Assembly (NCBI RefSeq): GCF_000729995.1
Contig: NZ_JNFG01000018.1
Span: forward strand, 124,001 to 188,000
Direction: 5' to 3'
DNA from: Caballeronia sordidicola
GTDB taxonomy: Bacteria; Pseudomonadota; Gammaproteobacteria; Burkholderiales; Burkholderiaceae
DNA length: 64,000 bases
This document shows positions 34,934-43,785 of the stretch, in pieces; the stretch's first letter is position 1, and each line of letters begins with the position of its first letter. The position numbers and the translations under genes are program-made. A model generated the notes under the pieces. That model was not told the DNA's origin, made no database searches, and was given only the letters and a program-made list of their open reading frames with translations.

Positions 34934-35335
34934 GTTCGGTGAGCCCGGCTTACCGGCGGCCGCTGGCACGGCCGCCGCGGTAACGCTCCGGCGCGGTTTC
35001 CGCGCGCCAGTGCGCTAAACTGCCGCCCGGCGTCGATATCGGTACGGCTGGTACGGCTATCGGCATCGGTAACGCCTGTTTTCTGAGCAGCGAAGGATAA
35101 AGGACCGGCCCGCGGCCGCACACAGCACGGCGAACCACACAAGGACTGGCCTTTTGGCTGGCTTGTACGCTTTGTCAAAGCAGCGGAACCTGCATGGGCT
35201 GGCCGCACGCCGGATACGCGGCGAAGCTTGCCCTAAACGTGCCCGTTAAGCCGGCCTTAAGCCCCAATGCGCCAAACTCGGGCCCCCATGAATTTTGCTA
35301 GCGCCGCTAAAGCGGCATCGGACAGGTCGACTCCC
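34934..35335. other. Intergenic region before arnT, with GC-rich hairpin
   Basis: GGCGGCCG (34955-34962) pairs with CGGCCGCC (34969-34976), extended by TTACC/GGTAA around a GC bulge (34950-34983); this may end the Mth938-like transcript although it lacks a T-run. The direct repeat GGTACGGCT occurs twice near 35040-35058. No clear promoter for arnT was recognised. Confidence 0.45.
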
Positions 35336-37009
35336 ATGAACGATACGCCTCACCGGCTACCGCTCACCCGCCTCTCGCTTTTACTGCTGATCGCAGCACT
35401 CGCCGTGATCTGGTTCGCGCCGCTGGGCCTGCGCCATCTCATCCCAAGCGACGAAGGCCGTTACGCCGAAATGGCACGAGAAATGTTCGTGACCGGCGAC
35501 TGGATCACCCCGCGTTACAACGGCTACAAGTATTTCGAAAAACCCCCGCTGCAAACCTGGGCGAACGCGCTGACATTCGCGTGGTTCGGCATCGGCGAGT
35601 GGCAGGCGCGCCTTTATACGGCGTTGACGGGCTTTGCCGGCGTGCTGCTGCTCGGCTATACAGGCGCGCGGGTGTTCAACGGCGTGACGGGGTTTTGCGC
35701 GGCCGTCGTGCTCGCGACTTCGCCGTACTGGAACCTGATGGGCCATTTCGATACGCTCGACATGGGCCTGTCGTTCTGGATGCAACTCACGCTCTGCAGC
35801 TTGCTGCTGGCGCAACGTCCGAACCTGCCGGTGCCCCAGGTCCGCCTCTGGATGTGGCTTTGCTGGGCCGGCATGGCGCTCGCGCTGTTGTCGAAGGGGC
35901 TGATCGGCCTGATCCTGCCGGGCGCGGTGCTGGTGCTCTACACGTTGATAGCGCGGGACTGGGCGCTGTGGCGTCGGCTTTATATTGGCAGCGGGCTGAT
36001 CCTATTCCTGATCATCGCGGCGCCGTGGTTCGTCCTGGTCCAGATCAGGAACCCCGAGTTCCTGAATTTCTTTTTCATCGTCCAGCAGTTCGAGCGATAC
36101 CTGACCCCCGAACAGAACCGTCCGGGTGCGTTTTATTACTTCGTGCCGGTGCTGATTGTCGGATTCCTGCCCTGGCTCTCGGTCGTGTTCCAGAGCACCC
36201 GGCATGCGCTGAAGGTGCCGCGCCAGCCGAACGGCTTCGCGCCGGTCACGCTGCTCCTCGTCTGGTCGGCGTTTATCTTCTTGTTCTTCAGCGTGTCGCA
36301 TTCGAAACTGCTGTCGTACACGCTGCCGATCGCGCCTTCCATTGCGTTGCTGATCGCTATCTATCTGCCACTGCTCACACGCGCCCAATGGCACAAGCAC
36401 TTGACCGGGTACGCTGTGTTTCTCGTCGTGGCGGCGTTTGGCGCGATCTTTTTGGGCCGCATGGGCGGTGGCCACACGCCCAATGCGCTGTACAAGGAAT
36501 TCCAGGTCTGGGTGTACGCCGCGCTCGCCGTAGCCTTCGTGGTCACGCTGGCTGCCATCTGGCTGAACCGGCGCAGTTCGATCGGTGGCGTGGTGCTGCT
36601 GGGAACGGCCTGGCTGCTAATGGGGACGATCGCCGGCACCGGCCACGATGTGTTCGGCCGCGAAAGCTCGGGCGTGCAGTTGGTGCCCGCGGTAAAAGCC
36701 GCCATGGCCCGGCTGCCCGCCGACACGCCGTTCTACTCGGTCGCCAAGCTCGATCACACCATGCCGTTCTATCTCGGCCACACCATGATCATGGTCCAGG
36801 AACCCGACGAACTGAAGTTCGGGGTCACGACGGAACCGCAGAAGTGGGTGCCGACCATCAACGAGTGGATCCAGCGCTGGGACGCACAACGCTACGGTCT
36901 TGCGCTGATGCCGCCCGGCCGGTATGACGAGTTGCTGGCGAAGCACGTGCCCATGCAGGTCATTGCGCGGGATGACCGAAGGATAATTGTCGAGAAGCCT
37001 CAGCCTTGA
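35336..37009 (+). CDS. arnT: Lipid A aminoarabinose transferase ArnT
   Basis: A 557-residue GT-C integral membrane glycosyltransferase with about 12 hydrophobic segments and a periplasmic C-terminal domain. N-terminal loop HLIPSDEGRYAEMAREM carries the conserved acidic residues; YKYFEKPPLQTW follows. It attaches L-Ara4N from undecaprenyl phosphate to lipid A, which confers resistance to polymyxin and is linked to LPS export in Burkholderia. The ATG at 35336 gives MNDTPHRLPL, a known-like N-terminus; two earlier in-frame starts are less likely. Confidence 0.92.
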   Translation: MNDTPHRLPLTRLSLLLLIAALAVIWFAPLGLRHLIPSDEGRYAEMAREMFVTGDWITPRYNGYKYFEKPPLQTWANALTFAWFGIGEWQARLYTALTGFAGVLLLGYTGARVFNGVTGFCAAVVLATSPYWNLMGHFDTLDMGLSFWMQLTLCSLLLAQRPNLPVPQVRLWMWLCWAGMALALLSKGLIGLILPGAVLVLYTLIARDWALWRRLYIGSGLILFLIIAAPWFVLVQIRNPEFLNFFFIVQQFERYLTPEQNRPGAFYYFVPVLIVGFLPWLSVVFQSTRHALKVPRQPNGFAPVTLLLVWSAFIFLFFSVSHSKLLSYTLPIAPSIALLIAIYLPLLTRAQWHKHLTGYAVFLVVAAFGAIFLGRMGGGHTPNALYKEFQVWVYAALAVAFVVTLAAIWLNRRSSIGGVVLLGTAWLLMGTIAGTGHDVFGRESSGVQLVPAVKAAMARLPADTPFYSVAKLDHTMPFYLGHTMIMVQEPDELKFGVTTEPQKWVPTINEWIQRWDAQRYGLALMPPGRYDELLAKHVPMQVIARDDRRIIVEKPQP

Positions 37010-37147
37010 AACAATGGCGCCGCGTGTTGACCCGAGCTTGAACCGGGCTCGAACCGGGCACCGCCCGCCAGCGAATACAAAATCCGGAGACGCCGCCAAG
37101 CCTTACCGCTTAGCTGCTCCGCTAAAAAAACCCTATTACGGCCAACG

Positions 37148-37519
37148 ATGAACCCGATATCCTTCATTTGCATCATCACCGGCGTCATGCTGAACGCCGG
37201 CGCCCAGTTGTTGCTAAAAGCGGGCGTGAACGCCGTGGGCCATTTCGAATTCACCCCGGCAAACATCGTACCGATCGGTTTCAAGATCGCGACGCAGTGG
37301 CCGATCATCGGCGGTCTGGCATGCTACGTGATCAGCGTAGGCGTGTGGATTGTGGGATTGTCGCGGGTCGACGTCTCTATCGCTTATCCCATGCTCTCGC
37401 TCGGCTACGTAGTGAACGCGTTCGCAGCATGGTATTTATTTGGCGAAGTCCTGACATTGCAGCGACTGGTAGGTATCGGCATTATCCTGATCGGCGTCGT
37501 GGTACTGACGCGCGGTTGA
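37148..37519 (+). CDS. SMR-family transporter, likely L-Ara4N-phosphoundecaprenol flippase
   Basis: A 123-residue protein with four hydrophobic helices of the small multidrug resistance/EmrE superfamily (ICIITGVMLNAGAQLLLKAG, ISVGVWIVGLSRVDVSIAYPML, GVVVLTRG). Enteric arn operons encode an ArnE/ArnF pair for moving undecaprenyl-phosphate L-Ara4N across the inner membrane. Here one longer SMR gene stands between arnT and arnB, which suggests a single-subunit equivalent. The role is inferred from position. Confidence 0.75.
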   Translation: MNPISFICIITGVMLNAGAQLLLKAGVNAVGHFEFTPANIVPIGFKIATQWPIIGGLACYVISVGVWIVGLSRVDVSIAYPMLSLGYVVNAFAAWYLFGEVLTLQRLVGIGIILIGVVVLTRG

Positions 37520-37585
37520 GCGGCTCGGGCGCGCTCGGGCGTACCTGAAGTGCGCATGAGCGAACCGGAACCCGGCTGACCCTAT

Positions 37586-37627
37586 GTATCAAAGACCGTG
37601 TATCAAAGACTGTGCATTAAAGATCTC
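37586..37627 (+). repeat. Three 14-bp direct repeats upstream of arnB
   Basis: Units GTATCAAAGACCGT, GTATCAAAGACTGT and GCATTAAAGATCTC sit end to end at 37586, 37600 and 37614. The first two differ by one base. They lie 27 bases before the arnB ATG and may be regulator-binding sites or part of a leader. Confidence 0.6.
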
Positions 37628-37654
37628 ACCGTTCCTTTCCTTCGCAGAGCTTCC

Positions 37655-38818
37655 ATGACCCAGAACGCGCCTTCCAATACGCATCCCTTTCTGCCTTTCG
37701 TACGCGCCGAGATCGACGAAGAGACAATTCAGGGCGTCGCCGACGTTCTGCGTTCAGGCTGGATCACGACCGGTCCGCAAAACCAGCAGTTCGAAGCCGA
37801 ACTGTCCGCCTATTGCGGCGGCCGCCCTGTGCGCACGTTCAATTCCGGTACGGCGACCATGGAGATTGGCTTGCGTATCGCGGGCGTGGGCGAAGGCGAC
37901 GAAGTCATCACCACACCCATGACCTGGGTCTCGACCAGCAATGTGATCATTGAAACAGGCGCTACGCCGGTGTTCGCGGATATTGACCCGGTGACACGCA
38001 ATATCGATCTGGACCTGCTCGAAAAGGCCATTACGCCACGTACCAAGGCAATCCTGCCGGTGTATCTGTCGGGCCTTCCCGTCGATATGGACCGGCTCTA
38101 CGGCATTTCGCGCGAACATGGCCTGCGCGTGATCGAAGACGCGGCCCAGGCGTTTGGCTCGTCCTGGCGCGGCCAGAAGATCGGCGCTTTCGGCGACATT
38201 ATTTCGTTTAGCTTTCATGCAAACAAGAACGTCACGTCAATCGAAGGCGGTGCGCTCGTCCTGAATAACGAGGAAGAAGCCGTGCTCGCACAAAAGTACC
38301 GGCTGCAAGGCATCACGCGCACCGGCTTTGACGGCATGGACTGCGATCTCCTCGGCGGCAAATACAATCTCACCGATGTCGCCGCCCGCGTCGGCCTCGG
38401 ACAGCTCAAGCATGTGGAGCGTTTCACGGAACAACGCCGCGAGCTGGCGCGCGCATACTTCGAGAGTTTCGCAAACAGCGCGGCCGTGCGAATGGGCGTG
38501 CAGCTGCCGGTGCCGAACTTCACCGACAGCAACTGGCACATGTTCCAGATCGCGCTGCCGCTCGAGCGCCTGTCGCTTACGCGCTCGGCGTTCATGGGCC
38601 TGATGAAGGAACGCGGCATTGGCACGGGCGTGCACTACCCGGCGCTGCACCTGTTCACGCTGTATCGCGGTCGCGGGTTTCACGAGGGTATGTTCCCGCA
38701 CGCGGAAAAATATGGCGCATCAACGGTCACGCTGCCGCTGTTCACGCAGATGACCCAGGACGACGTGACGCGCGTCGTGCATGCAGTCAACGAAATCTGC
38801 GCGGCACACGCCATTTAA
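37655..38818 (+). CDS. arnB: UDP-L-Ara4O transaminase ArnB
   Basis: A 387-residue DegT/DnrJ/EryC1-type PLP aminotransferase making UDP-L-Ara4N from UDP-L-Ara4O. It has PFLPFVRAEIDEETIQGVADVLRSGWITTGPQ, RTFNSGTATMEIGL, the PLP lysine in FSFHANKNVTSIEGGAL, and GTGVHYPALH near the end. The ATG at 37655 gives MTQNAPSN; an upstream in-frame ATG at 37598 lies within the direct repeats. Confidence 0.93.
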   Translation: MTQNAPSNTHPFLPFVRAEIDEETIQGVADVLRSGWITTGPQNQQFEAELSAYCGGRPVRTFNSGTATMEIGLRIAGVGEGDEVITTPMTWVSTSNVIIETGATPVFADIDPVTRNIDLDLLEKAITPRTKAILPVYLSGLPVDMDRLYGISREHGLRVIEDAAQAFGSSWRGQKIGAFGDIISFSFHANKNVTSIEGGALVLNNEEEAVLAQKYRLQGITRTGFDGMDCDLLGGKYNLTDVAARVGLGQLKHVERFTEQRRELARAYFESFANSAAVRMGVQLPVPNFTDSNWHMFQIALPLERLSLTRSAFMGLMKERGIGTGVHYPALHLFTLYRGRGFHEGMFPHAEKYGASTVTLPLFTQMTQDDVTRVVHAVNEICAAHAI

Positions 38819-38931
38819 GGTACTAACTAACCAACGTAACGCCTGCAGGCAGGCAAGCACGCCACGCAGTTGACACAGCAAAACAAGAACGACATTTTTC
38901 ACCACGGACACCTAGCGGAACCATCGCCAAC

Positions 38932-39960
38932 ATGAGTCAAACGGATTTTTTGCCGACCGGCCCGGAATTAACGGTCGTGGTCCCGGTGTACAACGAAGAA
39001 GAAGGCCTTGCCGCCCTCTTCTCCCGGCTGTATCCCGCGCTTGACGCGCTCGGCACAACGTATGAAGTGATCTTCATCAACGACGGCAGCCGCGACAAGT
39101 CGGCGGCATTGCTCGGCCAGCAATTTCGCGCGCGGCCGGACACCACCCGCGTGATCCTGCTGAACGGCAACTATGGCCAGCACATGGCCATTCTTGCGGG
39201 CTTCGAGCAATCGCGCGGGGAAAGCGTGATCACGCTCGACGCCGACTTGCAGAATCCCCCCGAGGAAATTGCCAAGCTGCTTGAGAAGATGCGCGACGGT
39301 TACGACTACGTCGGCACGATTCGCCAGCAACGCCAGGACAGCTTCTGGCGCAAGAAGGCGTCGCGTCTGATGAACCGGCTGCGCGAACGCATCACGCGCA
39401 TCAGGATGACCGACCAGGGCTGCATGCTGCGCGGTTACAGCCGGCACATCATTGACACCATCAACCGCTGCGGTGAAATCAATACCTTCATTCCGGCGCT
39501 GGCCTATACGTTCGCGCAGAATCCGATCGAAATCGATGTCGCGCACGAAGAGCGCTTCGCCGGGGAATCGAAGTACTCGCTGTACAGCCTGATCCGCCTT
39601 AATTTCGACCTGGTGACCGGATTCTCGGTCGTGCCGCTGCAGTGGTTGTCGTTTATCGGCGTGATCCTTTCCGTGGGGTCCGCGGGCTTGTTCCTGCTGC
39701 TGTTGGTTCGACGCTTCATGTTCGGCGCGGAAGTCCAGGGTGTGTTCACCCTGTTCGCTATCACGTTCTTCATGCTCGGCGTGATCATCTTCGCGCTTGG
39801 GCTGCTCGGCGAATATATCGGCCGGATCTATCAGCAAGTGCGCGCGCGGCCGCGTTACCTGGTACAGACCATCCTGGAAGAGCGCGACGGCAAGCTTGCG
39901 CGAACCATGCCACGCCAGGAAGCGGTAGCAGCAATCAGCCGGGAAGTCGATCCGCTATGA
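38932..39960 (+). CDS. arnC: Undecaprenyl-phosphate L-Ara4FN transferase ArnC
   Basis: This 342-residue GT2 glycosyltransferase moves formylated aminoarabinose from UDP to undecaprenyl phosphate. Motifs: VVPVYNEEEGL, FINDGSRDKSA, TLDADLQNPPEE, and two C-terminal hydrophobic helices (about 240-310). It is followed within seven bases by the formyltransferase gene. Confidence 0.93.
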   Translation: MSQTDFLPTGPELTVVVPVYNEEEGLAALFSRLYPALDALGTTYEVIFINDGSRDKSAALLGQQFRARPDTTRVILLNGNYGQHMAILAGFEQSRGESVITLDADLQNPPEEIAKLLEKMRDGYDYVGTIRQQRQDSFWRKKASRLMNRLRERITRIRMTDQGCMLRGYSRHIIDTINRCGEINTFIPALAYTFAQNPIEIDVAHEERFAGESKYSLYSLIRLNFDLVTGFSVVPLQWLSFIGVILSVGSAGLFLLLLVRRFMFGAEVQGVFTLFAITFFMLGVIIFALGLLGEYIGRIYQQVRARPRYLVQTILEERDGKLARTMPRQEAVAAISREVDPL

Positions 39961-39967
39961 GGTCACT

Positions 39968-41017
39968 ATGAATCCGGCGCCGGTCAATGCAAATGCTACG
40001 AATGCCACAACCGCTATAAGCGCTCCGCGCGTGAAGCCTCGTGCGGTCGTGTTCGCGTATCACAACGTCGGCGTGCGCTGCCTGCAGGTCCTGCTCGCGC
40101 GCGGCGTGGAGGTCGCGCTGGTTGTCACGCACGAAGATAATCCGGACGAGAACATCTGGTTCGGCAGCGTGAGATCGGTGGCAGCGGATCATGGCATTGC
40201 GGTCATCACGCCCGCCGATCCCCAGTCGCCCGAATTGCACGACGCAATCAGCGAACTCGCGCCGGACTTCATTTTCTCGTTCTATTACCGGCACATGCTG
40301 CCGGTCGGCCTGCTCGCGCTCGCCGCCCGCGGCGCGTACAACATGCACGGTTCGTTGTTGCCGAAGTATCGAGGGCGCGTGCCCACCAATTGGGCCGTGC
40401 TGAACGGAGAAACCGAAACGGGAGCGACGCTGCACGAGATGGCAGCCAAACCGGATGCCGGGGCAATCCTTGCCCAGACACCCGTGCCCATTCTCCCCGA
40501 CGACACCGCCGCGCAAGTCTTCGACAAAACCACCGTCGCCGCGGAACAAACCTTGTGGCGCGTCTTGCCGGCGTTGATCGCGGGCGAGGCGCCGCATTTG
40601 CCGAACGATCTCACGAAAGGCAGCTACTTCGGCGGCAGGAAGCCGGAGGATGGCCGCATCGACTGGTCGCAAACCGCGCAGCAGGTCTACAACCTGATTC
40701 GCGCCGTCGCGCCGCCGTATCCGGGGGCTTTTACAGACATTGGACAGGCGCGGTTTATCGTCGCGCGGGCTCGTCTCATGCCCGAAAACGGCCTGCCGGG
40801 CATCGACGCCGAGACCCTGCGTGAGGTTTCGAATTTGCCCCCTGGGCTGCACGTGAAGGATAATGCGCTGTTTGGCGTATGCGGCGACAGCCGCGTGGTC
40901 GCCATCCGTGAATTACGGCAACCATTCGTGGACGAAAGCCAGACTCCAGCCGGCGGCGAACGCGTCGTCAGTCCCGCCGAATTCGGCCGACTCACTCAAT
41001 CACTTCCTCATTCATGA
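39968..41017 (+). CDS. arnA1: UDP-L-Ara4N formyltransferase (ArnA N-terminal activity)
   Basis: A 349-residue formyltetrahydrofolate-dependent transferase matching the N-terminal half of enteric ArnA. The catalytic Asn-His pair is in YNMHGSLLPKYRGRVP and Asp in KPDAGAI. The C-terminal half (DWSQTAQQVYNLIRAV) fits the formyltransferase C-terminal domain. A separate gene encodes the decarboxylase, with a four-base overlap (ATGA) downstream. N-terminal 20 residues are low in complexity. Confidence 0.9.
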   Translation: MNPAPVNANATNATTAISAPRVKPRAVVFAYHNVGVRCLQVLLARGVEVALVVTHEDNPDENIWFGSVRSVAADHGIAVITPADPQSPELHDAISELAPDFIFSFYYRHMLPVGLLALAARGAYNMHGSLLPKYRGRVPTNWAVLNGETETGATLHEMAAKPDAGAILAQTPVPILPDDTAAQVFDKTTVAAEQTLWRVLPALIAGEAPHLPNDLTKGSYFGGRKPEDGRIDWSQTAQQVYNLIRAVAPPYPGAFTDIGQARFIVARARLMPENGLPGIDAETLREVSNLPPGLHVKDNALFGVCGDSRVVAIRELRQPFVDESQTPAGGERVVSPAEFGRLTQSLPHS

Positions 41018-42063
41018 AAAAAGTCCTGATCCTGGGTGTCAACGGCTTCATTGGCCACCACCTCTCCAAGCGCATTCTCGAGACGACCGACTGGGAAGTC
41101 TTCGGCATGGACATGCAACGCGACCGCCTCGGCGACCTCGCCAATCACGAGCGCATGCATTTCTTCGAAGGCGACATCACGATCAACAAGGAGTGGGTCG
41201 AATATCACATCAAGAAGTGCGATGTGATTCTTCCGCTGGTGGCCATTGCCACGCCGGCGACCTACGTGAAGCAGCCGCTGCGCGTGTTCGAACTCGACTT
41301 CGAAGCAAACCTGCCGATCGTGCGTTCGGCTGTGAAGTACGGCAAGCATCTCGTGTTTCCGTCTACGTCCGAGGTGTACGGCATGTGCACCGACGAGCAA
41401 TTCGATCCCGAAGAATCGCAACTCAGCTACGGCCCGATCAACAAGCCGCGCTGGATCTACGCGTGCTCGAAGCAACTGATGGACCGCGTGATCTGGGGCT
41501 ACGGCATGGAAGGCCTGAACTTCACGCTGTTCCGCCCGTTCAACTGGATCGGCCCGGGTCTTGACTCCATCTATACGCCGAAGGAAGGCAGCTCGCGCGT
41601 GGTCACGCAATTCCTGGGTCATATCGTGCGCGGTGAAAACATCAGCCTGGTCGATGGCGGCGCGCAAAAGCGTGCGTTCACGGATATCGACGACGGCATC
41701 GGCGCGTTGATGAAGATCATCGAAAACAAGAACGGCGTGGCAACGGGCAAGATCTATAACATCGGCAATCCGAGCAACAACTTCTCGGTCCGCGAACTCG
41801 CGCACAAGATGCTGAAGCTCGCCAATGAGATCAGCGAATACACGGAAAGCGCGAAGACGGTTCAGCTCGTGGAGACGTCGTCGGGCGACTACTACGGTGC
41901 CGGTTATCAGGACGTGCAAAACCGCGTGCCGAAGATCGACAACACGATCGAGGAACTCGACTGGAAACCGGTCGCGACCATGGACGACGCGCTGCGCAAG
42001 ATTTTCGAAGCCTATCGCGGCGATGTAGGCACGGCGCGACGCCTTGTCGAAGATCAGTCTTAA
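41014..42063 (+). CDS. arnA2: UDP-glucuronate oxidative decarboxylase (ArnA C-terminal activity)
   Basis: A 349-residue SDR-type enzyme making UDP-L-Ara4O from UDP-glucuronate. Rossmann motif ILGVNGFIGHHLSKRIL, catalytic YxxxK in YACSKQLMDRVIWGYG (Tyr, Lys), and SLVDGGAQKRAFTDI, typical of ArnA. In enteric bacteria this domain is fused to the formyltransferase; here it is an independent gene overlapping it by four bases. Confidence 0.92.
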   Translation: MKKVLILGVNGFIGHHLSKRILETTDWEVFGMDMQRDRLGDLANHERMHFFEGDITINKEWVEYHIKKCDVILPLVAIATPATYVKQPLRVFELDFEANLPIVRSAVKYGKHLVFPSTSEVYGMCTDEQFDPEESQLSYGPINKPRWIYACSKQLMDRVIWGYGMEGLNFTLFRPFNWIGPGLDSIYTPKEGSSRVVTQFLGHIVRGENISLVDGGAQKRAFTDIDDGIGALMKIIENKNGVATGKIYNIGNPSNNFSVRELAHKMLKLANEISEYTESAKTVQLVETSSGDYYGAGYQDVQNRVPKIDNTIEELDWKPVATMDDALRKIFEAYRGDVGTARRLVEDQS

Positions 42064-42072
42064 GGACGGCGC

Positions 42073-42969
42073 GTGGCTCGCATCGTTCTGAAAATCGACG
42101 TCGATACCCTGCGCGGCACGCGCGAAGGCGTGCCGAATCTCGCGCGCCTGCTCGACAAATATCACGCCCGCGCCACGTTCCTGTTTAGCCTCGGACCCGA
42201 TCACACCGGCTGGGCGTTGCGTCGCGTGTTTCGCCCGGGGTTTCTCAAGAAGGTGTCACGGACGTCGGTGGTCGAGCACTACGGCATCAAGACGCTCATG
42301 TACGGTGTGCTTCTGCCGGGACCGGATATCGGCCGCCGCGCAGTGGCTGAAATGCGCGCGATTCACGAAGCGGGTTTCGAGTGCGGCATCCACACGTGGG
42401 ATCACGTGTACTGGCAGGACAATGTCCGGGCGGGAAACCGTGAGTGGACAGCCAAACAAATGCAGCGCAGCCACGCACGTTTCGTCGAAATCTTCGGCAC
42501 GCCGCCGGTTACGCACGGCGCGGCGGGTTGGCAGATGAACGGCTACGCGTTCGAACAGATCGATGCCTGGGGCATGAAATACGCGTCTGATGGGCGTGGT
42601 CACACACCCTACATTCCGGTGCTCGACGGCCGAACGCTGAATCACATCCAGATGCCCACCACGCTGCCTACGCTGGATGAAATCCTCGGTATAGATGGCG
42701 TGGACGTGGGCAATGTTGCCGCGCATTTGCTGGCTCTTACGTCGAAGCAGGCGCACGACCAGGTCTTCACGCTGCACGCCGAGTTGGAAGGACAAAAGCT
42801 GGCCACGGTATTCGAACAATTGCTGGCCGGTTGGAGCGCGCAAGGTCACAGCTTCTGCACGATGGGCGACTATCATGCGACGCTGGACCGCACGACGCTG
42901 CCCACGTACCCTGTCGCGTGGGGCGAGATTCCAGGTCGCGCTGGCGAGTTGATCCTGCAGCCGGACTGA
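42073..42969 (+). CDS. arnD: Deformylase ArnD
   Basis: A 298-residue polysaccharide deacetylase-family protein that removes the formyl group from undecaprenyl-phosphate L-Ara4FN. NodB-type metal motifs: LKIDVDTLRGTREG (first Asp), GIHTWDHVYWQ (His pair), and HGAAGWQMNGYA. GTG start at 42073, ten bases after arnA2. The set arnT, flippase, B, C, A1, A2 and D is then complete. Confidence 0.92.
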   Translation: MARIVLKIDVDTLRGTREGVPNLARLLDKYHARATFLFSLGPDHTGWALRRVFRPGFLKKVSRTSVVEHYGIKTLMYGVLLPGPDIGRRAVAEMRAIHEAGFECGIHTWDHVYWQDNVRAGNREWTAKQMQRSHARFVEIFGTPPVTHGAAGWQMNGYAFEQIDAWGMKYASDGRGHTPYIPVLDGRTLNHIQMPTTLPTLDEILGIDGVDVGNVAAHLLALTSKQAHDQVFTLHAELEGQKLATVFEQLLAGWSAQGHSFCTMGDYHATLDRTTLPTYPVAWGEIPGRAGELILQPD

Positions 42970-43159
42970 CGCTGGTTGGGCCTGTTTTTGTAGCTAGGTT
43001 CGCGTTTTTTTGCGACCGTTCCCGCAACTGGCATCTGTCGCAGGCCCGGTCGGACGGTGCCCAGCCCTTCCCTGATTCGCACTACCGTTTCAACGTGCTC
43101 GCTCTCCAGAAATGGCGCACGAGCCACGCGTCTACCGATAACAGCAACAACTTTCATGG
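42970..43159. other. Intergenic region after arnD
   Basis: About 190 bases before the hairpin array. A TTTTTTTG stretch near 43006-43012 is not preceded by a clear stem. Nothing else was recognised. Confidence 0.4.
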
Positions 43160-43287
43160 GACTGGAGTGAGCGCCATGAGACCAGAGTAAGGCACTAAAG
43201 TGCCAACTCTGGTCGACACGCCAACTCCGGTCGACCGCAAACAACCTGCATGGGACCGGAGTAAGCGCTGAAGCGCCAACTCCGGTC
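43160..43287 (+). repeat. Array of nested and tandem hairpins upstream of bcp
   Basis: Hairpin A (43180-43214): arms GACCAGAGT / ACTCTGGTC with inner GGCAC/GTGCC and loop TAAA. Hairpin B (43254-43287): arms GACCGGAGT / ACTCCGGTC with inner GCGC/GCGC and loop TGAA. A third pair, GACTGGAGT (43160-43168) and ACTCCGGTC (43224-43232), encloses hairpin A. Arms of A and B differ by paired changes that keep the stems. The bcp ribosome-binding site AGAGGAGAAA begins four bases after hairpin B. Confidence 0.75.
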
Positions 43288-43304
43288 GACAGAGGAGAAA
43301 CTTC

Positions 43305-43766
43305 GTGCCGATCGCAGTCGATCAATCCGTTCCCGATTTCACCGCGCCCGCAACCGGCGGCGACTTTTCGCTGTCCAGTCTGCGAGGCAAGAAAGTCGTG
43401 CTGTTTTTTTATCCGAAAGACAACACGCCGGGCTGTACCACGGAAAGCCTGCAGTTCCGTGATCTCTATGCTCAATTCAAGAAGGCAGGCGCTGAGGTGA
43501 TCGGCATCTCGCGTGACAGCGTGAAATCGCACGACAACTTCAAGGCGAAGCTTGAACTGCCGTACACGCTGGTGTCCGACTCCGACGAAGCTATTTGCAC
43601 GCTCTTCGGTGTCATCAAAATGAAGAAAATGTATGGCAAGGAAGTACGCGGAATCGAGCGCTCGACCTTCCTGCTGGACACGAACGGCGTGCTTCGCCGG
43701 GAGTTCCGTGGCGTAAAGGTTCCAGGTCACGTTGAACAGATTGTGGAAGCTGTACAAGCGCTTTGA
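43305..43766 (+). CDS. bcp: Peroxiredoxin Bcp (thioredoxin-dependent thiol peroxidase)
   Basis: A 153-residue peroxiredoxin; the peroxidatic Cys is in DNTPGCTTES, preceded by GKKVVLFFYPKDN. The resolving Cys of the alpha2 type (five residues on) is missing: the sequence reads TTESLQFRD. A later Cys (EAICTLFG) could resolve instead. It reduces lipid and hydrogen peroxides with thioredoxin. GTG start at 43305 with GGAG upstream. The upstream hairpin array is part of its leader. Confidence 0.92.
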   Translation: MPIAVDQSVPDFTAPATGGDFSLSSLRGKKVVLFFYPKDNTPGCTTESLQFRDLYAQFKKAGAEVIGISRDSVKSHDNFKAKLELPYTLVSDSDEAICTLFGVIKMKKMYGKEVRGIERSTFLLDTNGVLRREFRGVKVPGHVEQIVEAVQAL

Positions 43767-43779
43767 GGCACGTTATATT
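43751..43779 (+). promoter_or_regulatory. Candidate promoter at the end of bcp
   Basis: TATATT (43774-43779) and TGTACA (43751-43756), 17 bases apart, match four to five of six consensus positions each. Transcription would start near 43786 and reach the terminator at 43975. Confidence 0.4.
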
Positions 43780-43785
43780 GATTCG

